The notes: generated from the letters alone by a model not told the origin. A stretch of DNA of 64,000 nt from Citrobacter sp. (GCA_019415335.1 DXKH01000082.1:62001-126000), one strand, 5' to 3'; shown: positions 40,657 to 49,360, counted from the stretch's first letter. Made by a program: numbers and translations.

Positions 40657-43323
40657 ATGGACGACCTTTTAATCCTTGGCTGCGTCTTTTTGTTCTTCGC
40701 GCTGGTGGTGGTGCCCATCCTGTCGATTATTGCTTTTAATCGCAGTTCGGCGACGCGCGATGAGCTTGCCCGGTTGCGCCGACGGGTAGAAGAGCTGGAG
40801 CAACGCGGCGTTGTTGCCCCCGCGATAACACCAGCGGCAGCGGTACCGGTTGAGCCTGCGGAGACGGTCATGGAGAGCGACCCAGCCCCGATCCCGGTGG
40901 CGGCGCCAGAACCTGAACCCAAACCGACTCTCGTCAATCCCTGGCGCTCGCATACGCCGCAGAACGCGGCAAGCGCCGAGAAAATCGTCGAAAGAGAAGT
41001 CCCTGTTGCCACAGCGCAACCCTCTGCCTTTGGCGGTGTGATGTCATCGCTGGTGCGCTGGTTTATGCAGGGTAATCCTCTGGCTAAACTGGGGATCCTG
41101 CTTCTCTTCCTCGGTCTCAGTTTCCTGTTGCGCTATACGGTTGAACACTCCCTGTTCCCGCTTGAGCTGCGTCTGGTTGCGGCAGCGCTGTTTGCGATTG
41201 TCCTGCTGGCGATAGGCTGGCGTCTGCGGCATAAACAGCCAATCTATGCCCTCATTTTGCAGGGCGGAGCGACAGGTGCGCTCTATCTCACCGTCTTTGG
41301 TGCGTTTCGCCTCTGGCAAATGCTGCCGATGACGCTGGCCTTTGTGCTGCTGGTGGTTATCTGCGCGGCGAGCGTTGGACTGGCGATTCTGCAAAAAGCA
41401 CTCAGTCTGGCGATGCTGGCGAGCCTCGGTGGCTATCTTGCTCCGTTGCTGCTTTCGACGGGAAGCGGGAACTATGTGGCGCTGTTCTCTTTCTATTTGC
41501 TGCTTTCGGTCGGCATTCTGGCGATCAGCGTCTGGCAACACTGGCGTGAGCTTAACCTGCTCGGGCTGCTCTTTACCTTTGGTGTAGGCGGTCTCTGGGG
41601 ACTGGACGACTATCAGCCAGCGTATTACCTGAACTGCCAGTTGTTCCTGATTGCCAACATTCTGCTTTTTGGCGTGCTGAGCGTGGCGTTGTCGCTGCGA
41701 GCGCAGGCGAAAGGCAAGCAGATTATCGATGGCGTTTTGCTGTTTGCGCCGCCGCTCATTGGCTTTGGCATGCAGTACGCCATCACCCGTCATTGGGAAT
41801 ACGGTCCGGCGCTCAGCGCGTTGGGCTTTGGTGGTTTTTATCTGGTGCTGGCATGGCTGGCATTACGCCGCTACCCGTCACTGGGTCGACCGCTGGTGCT
41901 GGCCGCGCTGGCGCTGGGCGGTGCGTTTACCACCCTTGCGATCCCACTGGCGCTGTCGGCGCAGTGGACGGCCATGGCTTGGGCGCTGGAAGGTCTGGGG
42001 ATTTTGTGGCTGGGAGTGCAACAGCAGCAGCGACGCATGAGCTACAGCGGCACCGCGCTGCTGGTGCTGGCGCTCGGCAGCGCGCTGTGGGCGCAGGCGA
42101 ATGGCACTACCGCGCTTTCGCTGATGCTGATCTTTGCCGTCCTTAGCGTCTGCTGGTTGGCAGGGGCGTGGCTGTGGCGCAAGATTCATCTGCGCGGCAG
42201 CATGGGACTGCTGGCGGGCGGGGTGATTTTCTGGATTGTGGCGCTCGCTGGCGCAGCGAAGTGGCTGCTGACCACCGATTCTCAGGTGATGGCGGGCGTG
42301 CTGGCGCTGATGGCCGTGTCGGTCTGGGGCTGGCGATTAACCGCTTCTCGCCTGGCGTGGCAGGAACTGGATGCCAGTAAATGGCTGCTGTGGCCGATGA
42401 TGCTGGTGGCGGTGCTATATCAGATTTCTCAGCAACAGATTTTCGCTGCCGGCTGGCAGAATCTGGCCTGGTGTCTGGCACTACCGGCGGCAGTGGCGTT
42501 GCTCTGGCGTGATGCTGAGGCGTTGCCGCCGCGTCTGTCCAGACTGGCGCACCTTTCGTTCTTCTGGATGATTCTGCTGGCGCTGGCGGCGGAACTGTTC
42601 TGGTTTGCCCGCGATCTGCCGTGGGGAATGGCAGCCTGGGGAAGCGGTGTGGCGATGGCGGCAGGCGGGGGGCTGATTTTCCTCGTCTCGGTGGCCGTTC
42701 GCCGTCAGTTCTGGCCGTTCCGGGTCTGGCCCGCGCTGTATGCCTGTCAGGCGCTGATTCCCGTCGCGGCGGCGCTGGCCGTTCTGTTAGTACTGACCAA
42801 TTTCCAGGACGGCGTGGTCTATCGTCAGACATATCTGCCGCTGATCAACCCGCTGGAAGAAGGCGCAGCTTTTGCGCTGCTGGGATTGATCGTGTTTTAT
42901 CGTGCCTCCCAACGCTTTTTCCCGGTGCAGTTGTCGGTATGTCGTCCATGGCCTGTGGTTGCGTTGGTGGCACTCGGCTTCTGGTGGCTGAACGGCATGC
43001 TGCTGCGCGCGTTAGCCTGGTATGGCGACGTGGCGTGGAGCATGGAAGCGCTGTGGCACTCACGACTGATTCAGACCTGTTTTGCGTTGTTCTGGATGCT
43101 GGTGGCGCTGGTGGTGATGCTGCGGGCGACCCGCTATCGCTCTCGGCGTGAATGGTTGTGTGGGGCGGTATTGTTAGGGGTTGTGATTGCGAAGCTGATG
43201 CTGGTGGACAGCGCGCGCGGTGGTGGCCTGGCGCGCGCGGTCGCGTTTATTGGTGTGGCTATACTGGTGCTCATTGTCGGGTATTTTTCACCGTTACCGC
43301 CCAAAGCTGGAGACGAAAAATGA
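40657..43323 (+). CDS. DUF2339 polytopic membrane protein
   Basis: An 888-residue inner-membrane protein of unknown function. Order: one N-terminal hydrophobic helix (about 3-24), a short coiled coil (ELARLRRRVEELEQR, about 33-48), a Pro/Ala/Glu-rich linker (about 50-110), then about twenty or more hydrophobic segments to the C-terminus. The family name comes from this repeated Leu/Ala/Trp-rich membrane core. ATG 40657 follows AAGGTGG. Its stop overlaps the start of the DUF3999 gene (ATGA), so the two proteins are made together and probably interact. No catalytic motif is seen. Confidence 0.85.
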   Translation: MDDLLILGCVFLFFALVVVPILSIIAFNRSSATRDELARLRRRVEELEQRGVVAPAITPAAAVPVEPAETVMESDPAPIPVAAPEPEPKPTLVNPWRSHTPQNAASAEKIVEREVPVATAQPSAFGGVMSSLVRWFMQGNPLAKLGILLLFLGLSFLLRYTVEHSLFPLELRLVAAALFAIVLLAIGWRLRHKQPIYALILQGGATGALYLTVFGAFRLWQMLPMTLAFVLLVVICAASVGLAILQKALSLAMLASLGGYLAPLLLSTGSGNYVALFSFYLLLSVGILAISVWQHWRELNLLGLLFTFGVGGLWGLDDYQPAYYLNCQLFLIANILLFGVLSVALSLRAQAKGKQIIDGVLLFAPPLIGFGMQYAITRHWEYGPALSALGFGGFYLVLAWLALRRYPSLGRPLVLAALALGGAFTTLAIPLALSAQWTAMAWALEGLGILWLGVQQQQRRMSYSGTALLVLALGSALWAQANGTTALSLMLIFAVLSVCWLAGAWLWRKIHLRGSMGLLAGGVIFWIVALAGAAKWLLTTDSQVMAGVLALMAVSVWGWRLTASRLAWQELDASKWLLWPMMLVAVLYQISQQQIFAAGWQNLAWCLALPAAVALLWRDAEALPPRLSRLAHLSFFWMILLALAAELFWFARDLPWGMAAWGSGVAMAAGGGLIFLVSVAVRRQFWPFRVWPALYACQALIPVAAALAVLLVLTNFQDGVVYRQTYLPLINPLEEGAAFALLGLIVFYRASQRFFPVQLSVCRPWPVVALVALGFWWLNGMLLRALAWYGDVAWSMEALWHSRLIQTCFALFWMLVALVVMLRATRYRSRREWLCGAVLLGVVIAKLMLVDSARGGGLARAVAFIGVAILVLIVGYFSPLPPKAGDEK

Positions 43324-44714
43324 AATGGATGAAAGCGGTATTATGTAGCGTGCTGCTGGGCATGGCAGGAACGGCCGTCAGTAGTGATGACGTGAAGGAA
43401 TCCCCTACGGATTACGCGACGGGCGTCATGCTGGAAACGTTCGGCACATCGCCGTGGTATCGCGTGTCGCTCCCGCAGACGGTGTATCAGGGGACCGCCT
43501 GGCCAGATTTACGCGATGTACGTGTCTTTAACCATGCCGGAGAGACGGTGCCGTTTTCGCTGGTGGTGCAGAAAACCCAGCCCGTTACGCCGCAAACGGT
43601 CACGCTGAGACTCTTCCCTCTGGATATGTCGCCTGTCCCGCCGCGTGAGGAGGGGAGACGCAGTGGGGAGTCTTTTGTCTTACGCTCGAAGACCGGCATT
43701 GAAATTCATCTGGAAAGTGATGACGTTAAAACGGTCGGGCAGAGCTATTTACTGATGCTGCCGGAGGCGATGAAAGACGACTTTTTCCTGGAGCAACTGC
43801 GTCTGAACTGGGAGACCCCGACGGGCAACTGGCAGGGGAAAGCCTCGGTCTATGCCAGTCGTGATTTACGCTACTGGCGGACCGTACAGGAAGACGCGCC
43901 GCTGATGGCGCTGACGCGTGATAACGATCGGCTGAAAATGGATACCATCAGCGCCAGTCTGAGACTCTCTGCCGATGGGAATCGTTATCTGCTGGTGATC
44001 CTCGATTCGCAAAGCCCGGCGCTGACGTTAAACAGCGTGACTGCCATTGCCGAAAACAGCGCGCCGGAATCTGCGCGGATCGAGATCGGCGCGCACGAGG
44101 AGAAGGTATCCAATGATGAAGCTGTCTGGCGCTGGACACAGCCGCAGCCTCTGACTTCGCTCAGAATCGATCTGGACGATGAAGGGGTTTTACCGGTAGA
44201 ACTGACCTGGCGCAGCGCTGAAAAAGCGCCCTGGCAGCCGCTGACGAAAACCGTGCTTTACCACCTGAACGGCAAGCGTTCGGAGGATATTCGTCTTTCC
44301 GGTCAATTGGTTGAGGCCGTTCGGATGACGACCATTAACGCCCACCTTCCGGAGAGGTTGCCTGCGCTGAGCGGCGCGCGCGACAGTTATCAGCTGGTGT
44401 TCAATATTCAGGGGAAAGGACCTTACATGTTGGCCTGGGGAAACCGGGCTGCGCAAAAAGCGGATATTGGTCTTGATCTGCTGATCCCGGCGTCGCTGCA
44501 CAACACGCAGGAGACTGACTCTCTGCCGGGAGCGGTTCCTCAGGATGAGGTCGTTCTCGGCGGTAAGGCGCGGCTGACGGCAACCTCGGCTGCCGAGCAA
44601 CAAAGCCAGTGGAAGACGGTGCTGGTGTGGGGGGCGCTGATACTGGGTGTCGCTGTTCTGGCGCTTATGGCCTGGCGCATCTGGCGAGAAGTCAAAAAGG
44701 ACGGTACGCAGTAA
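43320..44714 (+). CDS. DUF3999 envelope protein
   Basis: A 464-residue protein with a signal peptide (about 1-22, ending AVSS), a large beta-rich, probably periplasmic part and one C-terminal transmembrane helix (about 435-456) followed by a short basic tail (WRIWREVKKDG). It should be held in the inner membrane facing the periplasm. The frame is open further upstream, but ATG 43320 overlaps the DUF2339 stop and gives a proper signal peptide. The fixed pairing with DUF2339 suggests one envelope complex; the role is unknown. Confidence 0.85.
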   Translation: MKWMKAVLCSVLLGMAGTAVSSDDVKESPTDYATGVMLETFGTSPWYRVSLPQTVYQGTAWPDLRDVRVFNHAGETVPFSLVVQKTQPVTPQTVTLRLFPLDMSPVPPREEGRRSGESFVLRSKTGIEIHLESDDVKTVGQSYLLMLPEAMKDDFFLEQLRLNWETPTGNWQGKASVYASRDLRYWRTVQEDAPLMALTRDNDRLKMDTISASLRLSADGNRYLLVILDSQSPALTLNSVTAIAENSAPESARIEIGAHEEKVSNDEAVWRWTQPQPLTSLRIDLDDEGVLPVELTWRSAEKAPWQPLTKTVLYHLNGKRSEDIRLSGQLVEAVRMTTINAHLPERLPALSGARDSYQLVFNIQGKGPYMLAWGNRAAQKADIGLDLLIPASLHNTQETDSLPGAVPQDEVVLGGKARLTATSAAEQQSQWKTVLVWGALILGVAVLALMAWRIWREVKKDGTQ

Positions 44715-44720
44715 GCGGTA

Positions 44721-44742
44721 AAAAAGGCTCACCACGGTGAGC
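44721..44742 (-). terminator. Terminator of the PTS/aldolase operon (minus strand)
   Basis: Read on the minus strand, GCTCACC/GGTGAGC forms a tight hairpin followed by CTTTTTTACC. It lies beyond the terminator of the opposing DUF3999 gene, so the two transcripts overlap. Confidence 0.75.
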
Positions 44743-44769
44743 ACGGTCATCAGCATGATATCACCCGCC
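44736..44769 (+). repeat. Right copy of the 34-bp direct repeat
   Basis: It matches 40416-40449 at 32 of 34 bases. Here it is non-coding and lies between the two opposing terminators; translated in the same frame it would still read H-G-H-Q-H-D-I. Confidence 0.8.
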
Positions 44770-44795
44770 CCGGCGTTGTCCGGCGGCGGGTTTTT
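44764..44795 (+). terminator. Terminator of DUF2339-DUF3999
   Basis: A GC-rich stem CCCGCC/GGCGGG extended by CCG/CGG with one bulge is followed by five T residues, about 50 bases after the DUF3999 stop. Confidence 0.75.
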
Positions 44796-44831
44796 CCCTG
44801 ATATGGCGTCAGTCTATAAAGCCAAACGTTT

Positions 44832-45692
44832 CTAATAGCGGTTTTGCGAGCCAAAAAGCGCGATGCGCCGCGCAATCATCTCGCGTACCGGTTTCAGCCC
44901 CTGATTGATCACTTTACGCGGATCGTTCACATCGTGACCGGTATCGGCGGCAAATATCGCTTTCACTTCCTGGCACCAGGCGTACATATTTTCGGTATTG
45001 ACGTTAATTTTTGCCGTCCCGCAGGCAATGGCTTTACGCATGTCGTCGTCTGCAATACCGGTGCCGCCGTGCAATACCAGAGGGACTTGCACCAACCCGG
45101 AAATAGTTTTCATCTCCGTAAACCCTAGTTTAGCTTTGCCTTTATACAGTCCATGGGTTGAACCCAGCGCGGCAGCCAGACAGTCGACCTGGGTTTCTTT
45201 GACCAGGGTGTAGCACTCCTGGGGATCGGCGTAAATCACCTCGGAATTGACAATACCGTCTTCGCTACCGGCGATGGTGCCCAGTTCGGCTTCAACTGAA
45301 ATACCTTTGCTGTGGGCCAGTTCAACCAGATGGCGGGTAATGGCCAGGTTCTCATGAAAGGGCAGGTGTGAACCATCAAACATAATGGAACTGAATCCGG
45401 CGTCGATAGCCGCTTCGCAGGCTTCGCGAGTGGTCCCATGATCCAGGTGCAGTGCGACCGGAATATCAATGTTTAAATAATCGATCGCATTAACCACGAT
45501 GTCATGAATACATTTTAATCCCAGCATATGTTTAACCGTACCGCCGGAGACGCCTAAAATAACCGGCGAGCGCAGCTGTTGTCCGGTGCTTAATACCGCG
45601 CCGACCCATTCCAGATTATTAATATTGAATTGCCCTACGGCATAACCGTCCCGTAGGGCATGCTGAAGCATGTCCTTCATAGAAACTAACAT
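44832..45692 (-). CDS. Class II ketose-bisphosphate aldolase (GatY/KbaY-like)
   Basis: A 286-residue zinc aldolase of the tagatose/fructose-1,6-bisphosphate aldolase family that would split a ketose bisphosphate into dihydroxyacetone phosphate and an aldehyde phosphate. Visible motifs are LHLDHGTT with H82, D84 and H85, then EAELGTIAG, GSTHGLYKG and VLHGGTGI, which supply zinc and catalytic residues. I chose ATG 45692, five bases after AGAGG, over GTG 45698. It is last in the operon after a PfkB kinase and PTS genes. No GatZ/KbaZ partner gene is present. The substrate is inferred. Confidence 0.87.
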   Translation of the reverse strand: MLVSMKDMLQHALRDGYAVGQFNINNLEWVGAVLSTGQQLRSPVILGVSGGTVKHMLGLKCIHDIVVNAIDYLNIDIPVALHLDHGTTREACEAAIDAGFSSIMFDGSHLPFHENLAITRHLVELAHSKGISVEAELGTIAGSEDGIVNSEVIYADPQECYTLVKETQVDCLAAALGSTHGLYKGKAKLGFTEMKTISGLVQVPLVLHGGTGIADDDMRKAIACGTAKINVNTENMYAWCQEVKAIFAADTGHDVNDPRKVINQGLKPVREMIARRIALFGSQNRY

Positions 45693-45721
45693 AATCACCT
45701 CTTGATATTCATTAAAAGCAA

Positions 45722-46684
45722 TTACTCGCCAAAATATTGCTTTAAGTTTCTTTCGTAGCTATTTAACGAGTTGTGGACAACGGCAAGATCAGGCATTGAT
45801 TCGCGTACGCCTTTTTTTTCTATAGAAATCGCAGCGGTCAGGCTGGCAAATAAAATGATATTATCAATATGCCATGAGTAATGAACGCCGTAAGTAAAGG
45901 CTCCGTGGAATACATCTCCCGCGCCGGTGGTATCAACGGCATTGCACAGCCAGGCGGGGACAATTTGCAGCATGCCATTTTTTAATAGCGCACAACCTTT
46001 TTCCCCGAGGGTAATAAAGGCTTCCCCACGACAAATTTTATTTAGCTCGATAAGCGCTGATTTAATTTCTGCTTCGGTACTCAGGGCACGATATCCCATA
46101 TAGTCACGGGCAAAGTGTTCGCTGACCACAAAATAATCGGTCCAGGCCGCCAGCTTAATATTACTGTCACGTAATGAACCGCCATCCATGACCACCCGTG
46201 CTGATGGGAGTTTCTTAATTAAGTACTCACTGATTTCTGCTTCATGACCATCAATTAATAATGTTACCGGCTCGTCTGACGCAATCAACCGTTCAGCTAA
46301 ATCATCAAGCTTGAGCTTCTGGTCGTAGGTCAGCGAAGGTGGCGTTTGCATTTTACGGGTAATAATCGTTCGCGACCCCGTTAAGCGGTTTACCAACACC
46401 GATGCCAGCGGTGTGATCATTTCATCGGAGAAGACGACCTGGCTGGTATCGACGCCCGCTTGTGCAAACTCATCGATAATACGCTGACCGTAAAGGTCCT
46501 GGTTCAGATGGCCGATGTAATAAACATCTTCACCCCATAATCCCAGCAGCCACGCTGCATTTGCTGCCGGGCCGCCACCACTTTCAATAAAGTCATGGCA
46601 GAAATTTTTTGTATTTTCCTGCGGCCATTCGTTCAAAAAGAAAAACTGATCAAAACATGAAAACCCGATGGACAAGATAGCCAT
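45722..46684 (-). CDS. PfkB-family sugar kinase
   Basis: A 320-residue ribokinase-type kinase. The glycine-rich substrate motif GGGPAANAAWLLG is at about 36-48, and the PfkB signature DTTGAGDVFHGAF with the catalytic base Asp lies near residue 250. Given a PTS permease upstream and a bisphosphate aldolase downstream, the likely job is to phosphorylate a PTS-delivered ketose phosphate to a bisphosphate; this is inference. It starts at ATG 46684 after AGGAG and ends 29 bases before the aldolase start. Confidence 0.87.
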   Translation of the reverse strand: MAILSIGFSCFDQFFFLNEWPQENTKNFCHDFIESGGGPAANAAWLLGLWGEDVYYIGHLNQDLYGQRIIDEFAQAGVDTSQVVFSDEMITPLASVLVNRLTGSRTIITRKMQTPPSLTYDQKLKLDDLAERLIASDEPVTLLIDGHEAEISEYLIKKLPSARVVMDGGSLRDSNIKLAAWTDYFVVSEHFARDYMGYRALSTEAEIKSALIELNKICRGEAFITLGEKGCALLKNGMLQIVPAWLCNAVDTTGAGDVFHGAFTYGVHYSWHIDNIILFASLTAAISIEKKGVRESMPDLAVVHNSLNSYERNLKQYFGE

Positions 46685-46708
46685 AACAACTCCTGATTAT
46701 TTTGTCAG

Positions 46709-46734
46709 CTGCGGGAAGAAATCCCTTCCCGCAG
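46709..46734 (-). promoter_or_regulatory. Intercistronic hairpin between PTS IIC and kinase genes
   Basis: A perfect ten-base GC-rich stem CTGCGGGAAG/CTTCCCGCAG with a six-base loop sits in the 66-bp gap. Read on the minus strand it is not followed by a T-run, so it is more likely a processing or message-stabilising element than a terminator. Confidence 0.6.
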
Positions 46735-46750
46735 GGAAAAATGAAACTGC

Positions 46751-48142
46751 TTATTCATTTTTCTTATCCGCAGTGAGCTCCTCATAGCTGAGCGTGTCAC
46801 CGACTACGCGAACCGAACGGAAGCAGAATGGCACCAGCAGCGCGACGATAAGCGCCAGACAAATCAGATAGATAGTGATTTGGCCAAACTGGGTGAAGGC
46901 GTTACCGATAATGATTCCCCACACCGCGAAGTCAAAGTCTGCGAAGGTGCTGTTTTCGAAGCCCAGGTTACCCAATGCCGGAAGCAGCATGGCTGGCAGG
47001 AAAGCAAGGAAGATACCGCCGATAAAGGAGGCAATGATGCAGCCGCGCTTACCGCCAAGCTTGTCGGCGAATACACCGGACGTCCCGCCGCAGAAGAAGT
47101 GCGGAACCATGCCCGGAATAATCAGCGCCATCCCCAGTCCGCCTAACATGAGCATACCGACCAGACCGCCAACAAATGAGCTGATAAAGCCTACGACGAC
47201 CGCCGTTGGGCTAAAGGTGAAGAAGACCGCGCAGTCAACAGCAGGGATCGAGTCAGGAATCAGCTTTTGGCTAATCCCCTGGAATGCCGGAACCAGATCG
47301 CCGAGGATCAACCGTACACCGTTGTAGACGATGGCGACGCCAACCGCAAACTGCAGACCGGTAAGGATAGAGAAGATCAACATGTTCTGATCCGTTATCG
47401 TACGCAGATATTCAGTGCCGGCGACGGCGCTGCATACAAAGTAGATAATGAACATCACAATCCCGGTGGTGACCGTGGTATCGCGCAGAAAGCCCCACTT
47501 TTCTGAGATTTCAGTATCGGCGAATGAGTTTGTCGGGTTACCCGTTTTGGTGGCGATCCAGGCTGAGATGTAATAGCCCAGAGAGCCAAAGTGCCCCATC
47601 GCAATACCGCCGTCTTCAGTCACCTGTTTGGTATAGCGCTGGCCGATTGCCGGAGAAATGGCCGACCATGAGCCGAGCAAGAATCCGCCAATTAAAACCA
47701 ACATCCAGCCGCGGAATTCCGCTGCCTGTAGGACTGCTGAAAACAGGCACGCCAGAAAGAATGAGTGGTGGCCGGTCAGAAAGATATATTTGTACTTGGT
47801 ACAGCGGGCAATTATGAGGTTAAAAATAAAACCTAACAGCAAAATACTCATGGTTTCCACCCCCAGCACCTTCTGTGCAACGGAAACAATGGCCTCGTTG
47901 TTAGGGATAACGCCGCGAATATTAAATCCGGCTTCGATAATTCCGCCAAGCGGGTTCAGGTTGGCAACGATAACACCAGCACCGGCGCTTAACATTAAAT
48001 ACCCTAAAATAGGCTTTAAGGTACCGGTGAGCAATTTATTCCCAGGAGAGCGCAGCGCCACTAAACCGACAAATGCGATAATCCCCATCAGGAATGCGGG
48101 TTGGCTAAATATTTCTGATAAGAAACTAAGAATAGCCTGCAT
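46751..48142 (-). CDS. PTS permease subunit IIC, ascorbate (UlaA/SgaT) family
   Basis: A 463-residue polytopic membrane protein that forms the translocation channel of a phosphotransferase system. It belongs to the ascorbate-galactitol superfamily, with the early segment LRSPGNKLLTGTLKPILGYLML and TGHHSFFLACLF typical of UlaA-like IIC proteins. About eleven hydrophobic helices are visible. Family resemblance does not fix the substrate; no ascorbate-lactonase or decarboxylase genes are nearby. It lies between the IIB and kinase genes in one operon. Confidence 0.88.
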   Translation of the reverse strand: MQAILSFLSEIFSQPAFLMGIIAFVGLVALRSPGNKLLTGTLKPILGYLMLSAGAGVIVANLNPLGGIIEAGFNIRGVIPNNEAIVSVAQKVLGVETMSILLLGFIFNLIIARCTKYKYIFLTGHHSFFLACLFSAVLQAAEFRGWMLVLIGGFLLGSWSAISPAIGQRYTKQVTEDGGIAMGHFGSLGYYISAWIATKTGNPTNSFADTEISEKWGFLRDTTVTTGIVMFIIYFVCSAVAGTEYLRTITDQNMLIFSILTGLQFAVGVAIVYNGVRLILGDLVPAFQGISQKLIPDSIPAVDCAVFFTFSPTAVVVGFISSFVGGLVGMLMLGGLGMALIIPGMVPHFFCGGTSGVFADKLGGKRGCIIASFIGGIFLAFLPAMLLPALGNLGFENSTFADFDFAVWGIIIGNAFTQFGQITIYLICLALIVALLVPFCFRSVRVVGDTLSYEELTADKKNE

Positions 48143-48162
48143 GAGCGTTCCCTCAATAATGA

Positions 48163-48450
48163 TTAAGAGTGAGTTGCAGCAATTTTGGTGAGTGCTTCAG
48201 TAATATCTTCAGCAATTTTCGCTTTGTGTACGTAGCTACGAATAATGGCGACGTTACAGTGCGCAGGAAACTGGTTTGCCAGCTCTTTGATCGTGACATA
48301 AAGATCGGCTTTTTCTCCTACGGCGTTAGCGAAATCAACGGAAGCAACATCCGCTTTGATGCCTAATTCATCACATATTTTTTTGACATTATTCGCAGCC
48401 ATTAATGAACTGCCAATACCGTTACCACAAACCGTTCTGATAACTAACAT
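48163..48450 (-). CDS. PTS subunit IIB, ascorbate (SgaB) type
   Basis: A 95-residue soluble phosphocarrier. The phosphorylated cysteine is C8 in VIRTVCGNGIGSSLM, the P-loop typical of lactose/galactitol/ascorbate-type IIB proteins. It passes phosphate from IIA to the incoming sugar. It ends 20 bases before the IIC start and follows IIA by only five bases. Confidence 0.9.
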   Translation of the reverse strand: MLVIRTVCGNGIGSSLMAANNVKKICDELGIKADVASVDFANAVGEKADLYVTIKELANQFPAHCNVAIIRSYVHKAKIAEDITEALTKIAATHS

Positions 48451-48455
48451 AATGA

Positions 48456-48899
48456 CTACTCCATATGTTTTTGGATGAAATGTAATACTGAATTAATGTC
48501 ATTTTCCTGCTGAAGAAAGGTCACGATATCGGACTCAATCAGTGAGGCTATCAGCTGGATCATTTTTATATGGCTATCGGCATCCGCCCCTGCGATGGCG
48601 ATGATGACGTTAACCGGATCAAACTCTTCGTGGCCAAAGGCGATCGGTTGCTGGCTGGTGACTAAAGAAAATCCAGTTAGCAATGCGCCTTTTTCTGGTC
48701 GGGCATGGGGCATTGCAAGGCCATAGTCGATAACAATGGCGGAACCGAAATCCCGGTAAACCTCGACCATTTCACTGACATATTCCGGGCGGCAGATATT
48801 TTGCTGGACCAGTAATGAACCCGCCAGTTCGATAGCCTGCTTGGGGCTGGAAATATTCTGCTTAAGCGTAATCAGTTGAGGGTTAAAAATTATGTCCAT
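48456..48899 (-). CDS. PTS subunit IIA (mannitol/fructose/ascorbate type, EIIA-2)
   Basis: A 147-residue soluble PTS protein that accepts phosphate from HPr on H65 in LAMPHARPEKG. The frame is open 26 codons further upstream; I chose ATG 48899 (MDIIFNPQLITLKQ) because AAGGA lies seven bases before it and the EIIA-2 fold begins there. It is the first gene of a five-gene operon (IIA-IIB-IIC-kinase-aldolase) behind a CRP-type site. No operon-specific regulator is adjacent. Confidence 0.88.
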   Translation of the reverse strand: MDIIFNPQLITLKQNISSPKQAIELAGSLLVQQNICRPEYVSEMVEVYRDFGSAIVIDYGLAMPHARPEKGALLTGFSLVTSQQPIAFGHEEFDPVNVIIAIAGADADSHIKMIQLIASLIESDIVTFLQQENDINSVLHFIQKHME

Positions 48900-48991
48900 A
48901 ATCCGATCCTTAATGCGTTCATATTCCTGAACTTGATCATGACCAAACATATCAACAAAAATTATGGCGCAGATCACATATGGATTTTTAA

Positions 48992-49012
48992 ATATTGAAG
49001 TTGATCACATCA
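48992..49012 (-). promoter_or_regulatory. Putative CRP site of the PTS operon
   Basis: ATTGA-AGTTGA-TCACA (plus strand) matches the CRP consensus halves at eight of ten positions. Its centre lies about 62 bp from a start site predicted from the minus-strand -10-like TATGTT (48951-48946), the usual class I distance. A second TCACA half-site is at 48974-48978. Confidence 0.45.
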
Positions 49013-49020
49013 GGGGAGTA

Positions 49021-49310
49021 TTGACATTATTTTTACGGTAAAATTTTTATTTATTATATCTATATATATCAATAGGTTGCATTATCTCATTTTTATCGGG
49101 AAGAAAATACAAGCACAGATAAACAGTCAGACGTCTGAATTTGAAATGAAGAAATGAGATATTAATCACAAATAATAAGGTGTTTATTTTTAAAAATTTG
49201 AACCAGTTGGCAAAAATCAGCCCGACGGGCGATTTTACGCATTTACGATATCACTATTTGTATGGCGATGCGTTAAAAGGGTGTTGCGAGATGGTAAGGT
49301 CTGGCGGTCA
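49021..49310. other. AT-rich gene-free stretch upstream of the PTS operon
   Basis: About 290 bases of very AT-rich sequence between the PTS promoter region and the peroxiredoxin terminator. No open frame, tRNA or clear repeat was recognised. It may hold upstream regulator or H-NS binding, which I cannot show. Confidence 0.4.
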
Positions 49311-49342
49311 GAAAATAAAAAAGGCTCGCCGTGGCGAGCCTT
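49311..49342 (-). terminator. Terminator of the peroxiredoxin gene
   Basis: An eight-base stem GGCTCGCC/GGCGAGCC lies 20 bases after the stop codon and, on the minus strand, is followed by TTTTTTATTTTC. Confidence 0.85.
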
Positions 49343-49360
49343 TCCTTTAATTCATGCCGA

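Noticed and set aside
49021..49050. A plus-strand TTGACA followed by TAAAAT as a possible promoter
   Set aside because: The spacing is only 12 bases and there is no gene downstream on the plus strand before the peroxiredoxin terminator.
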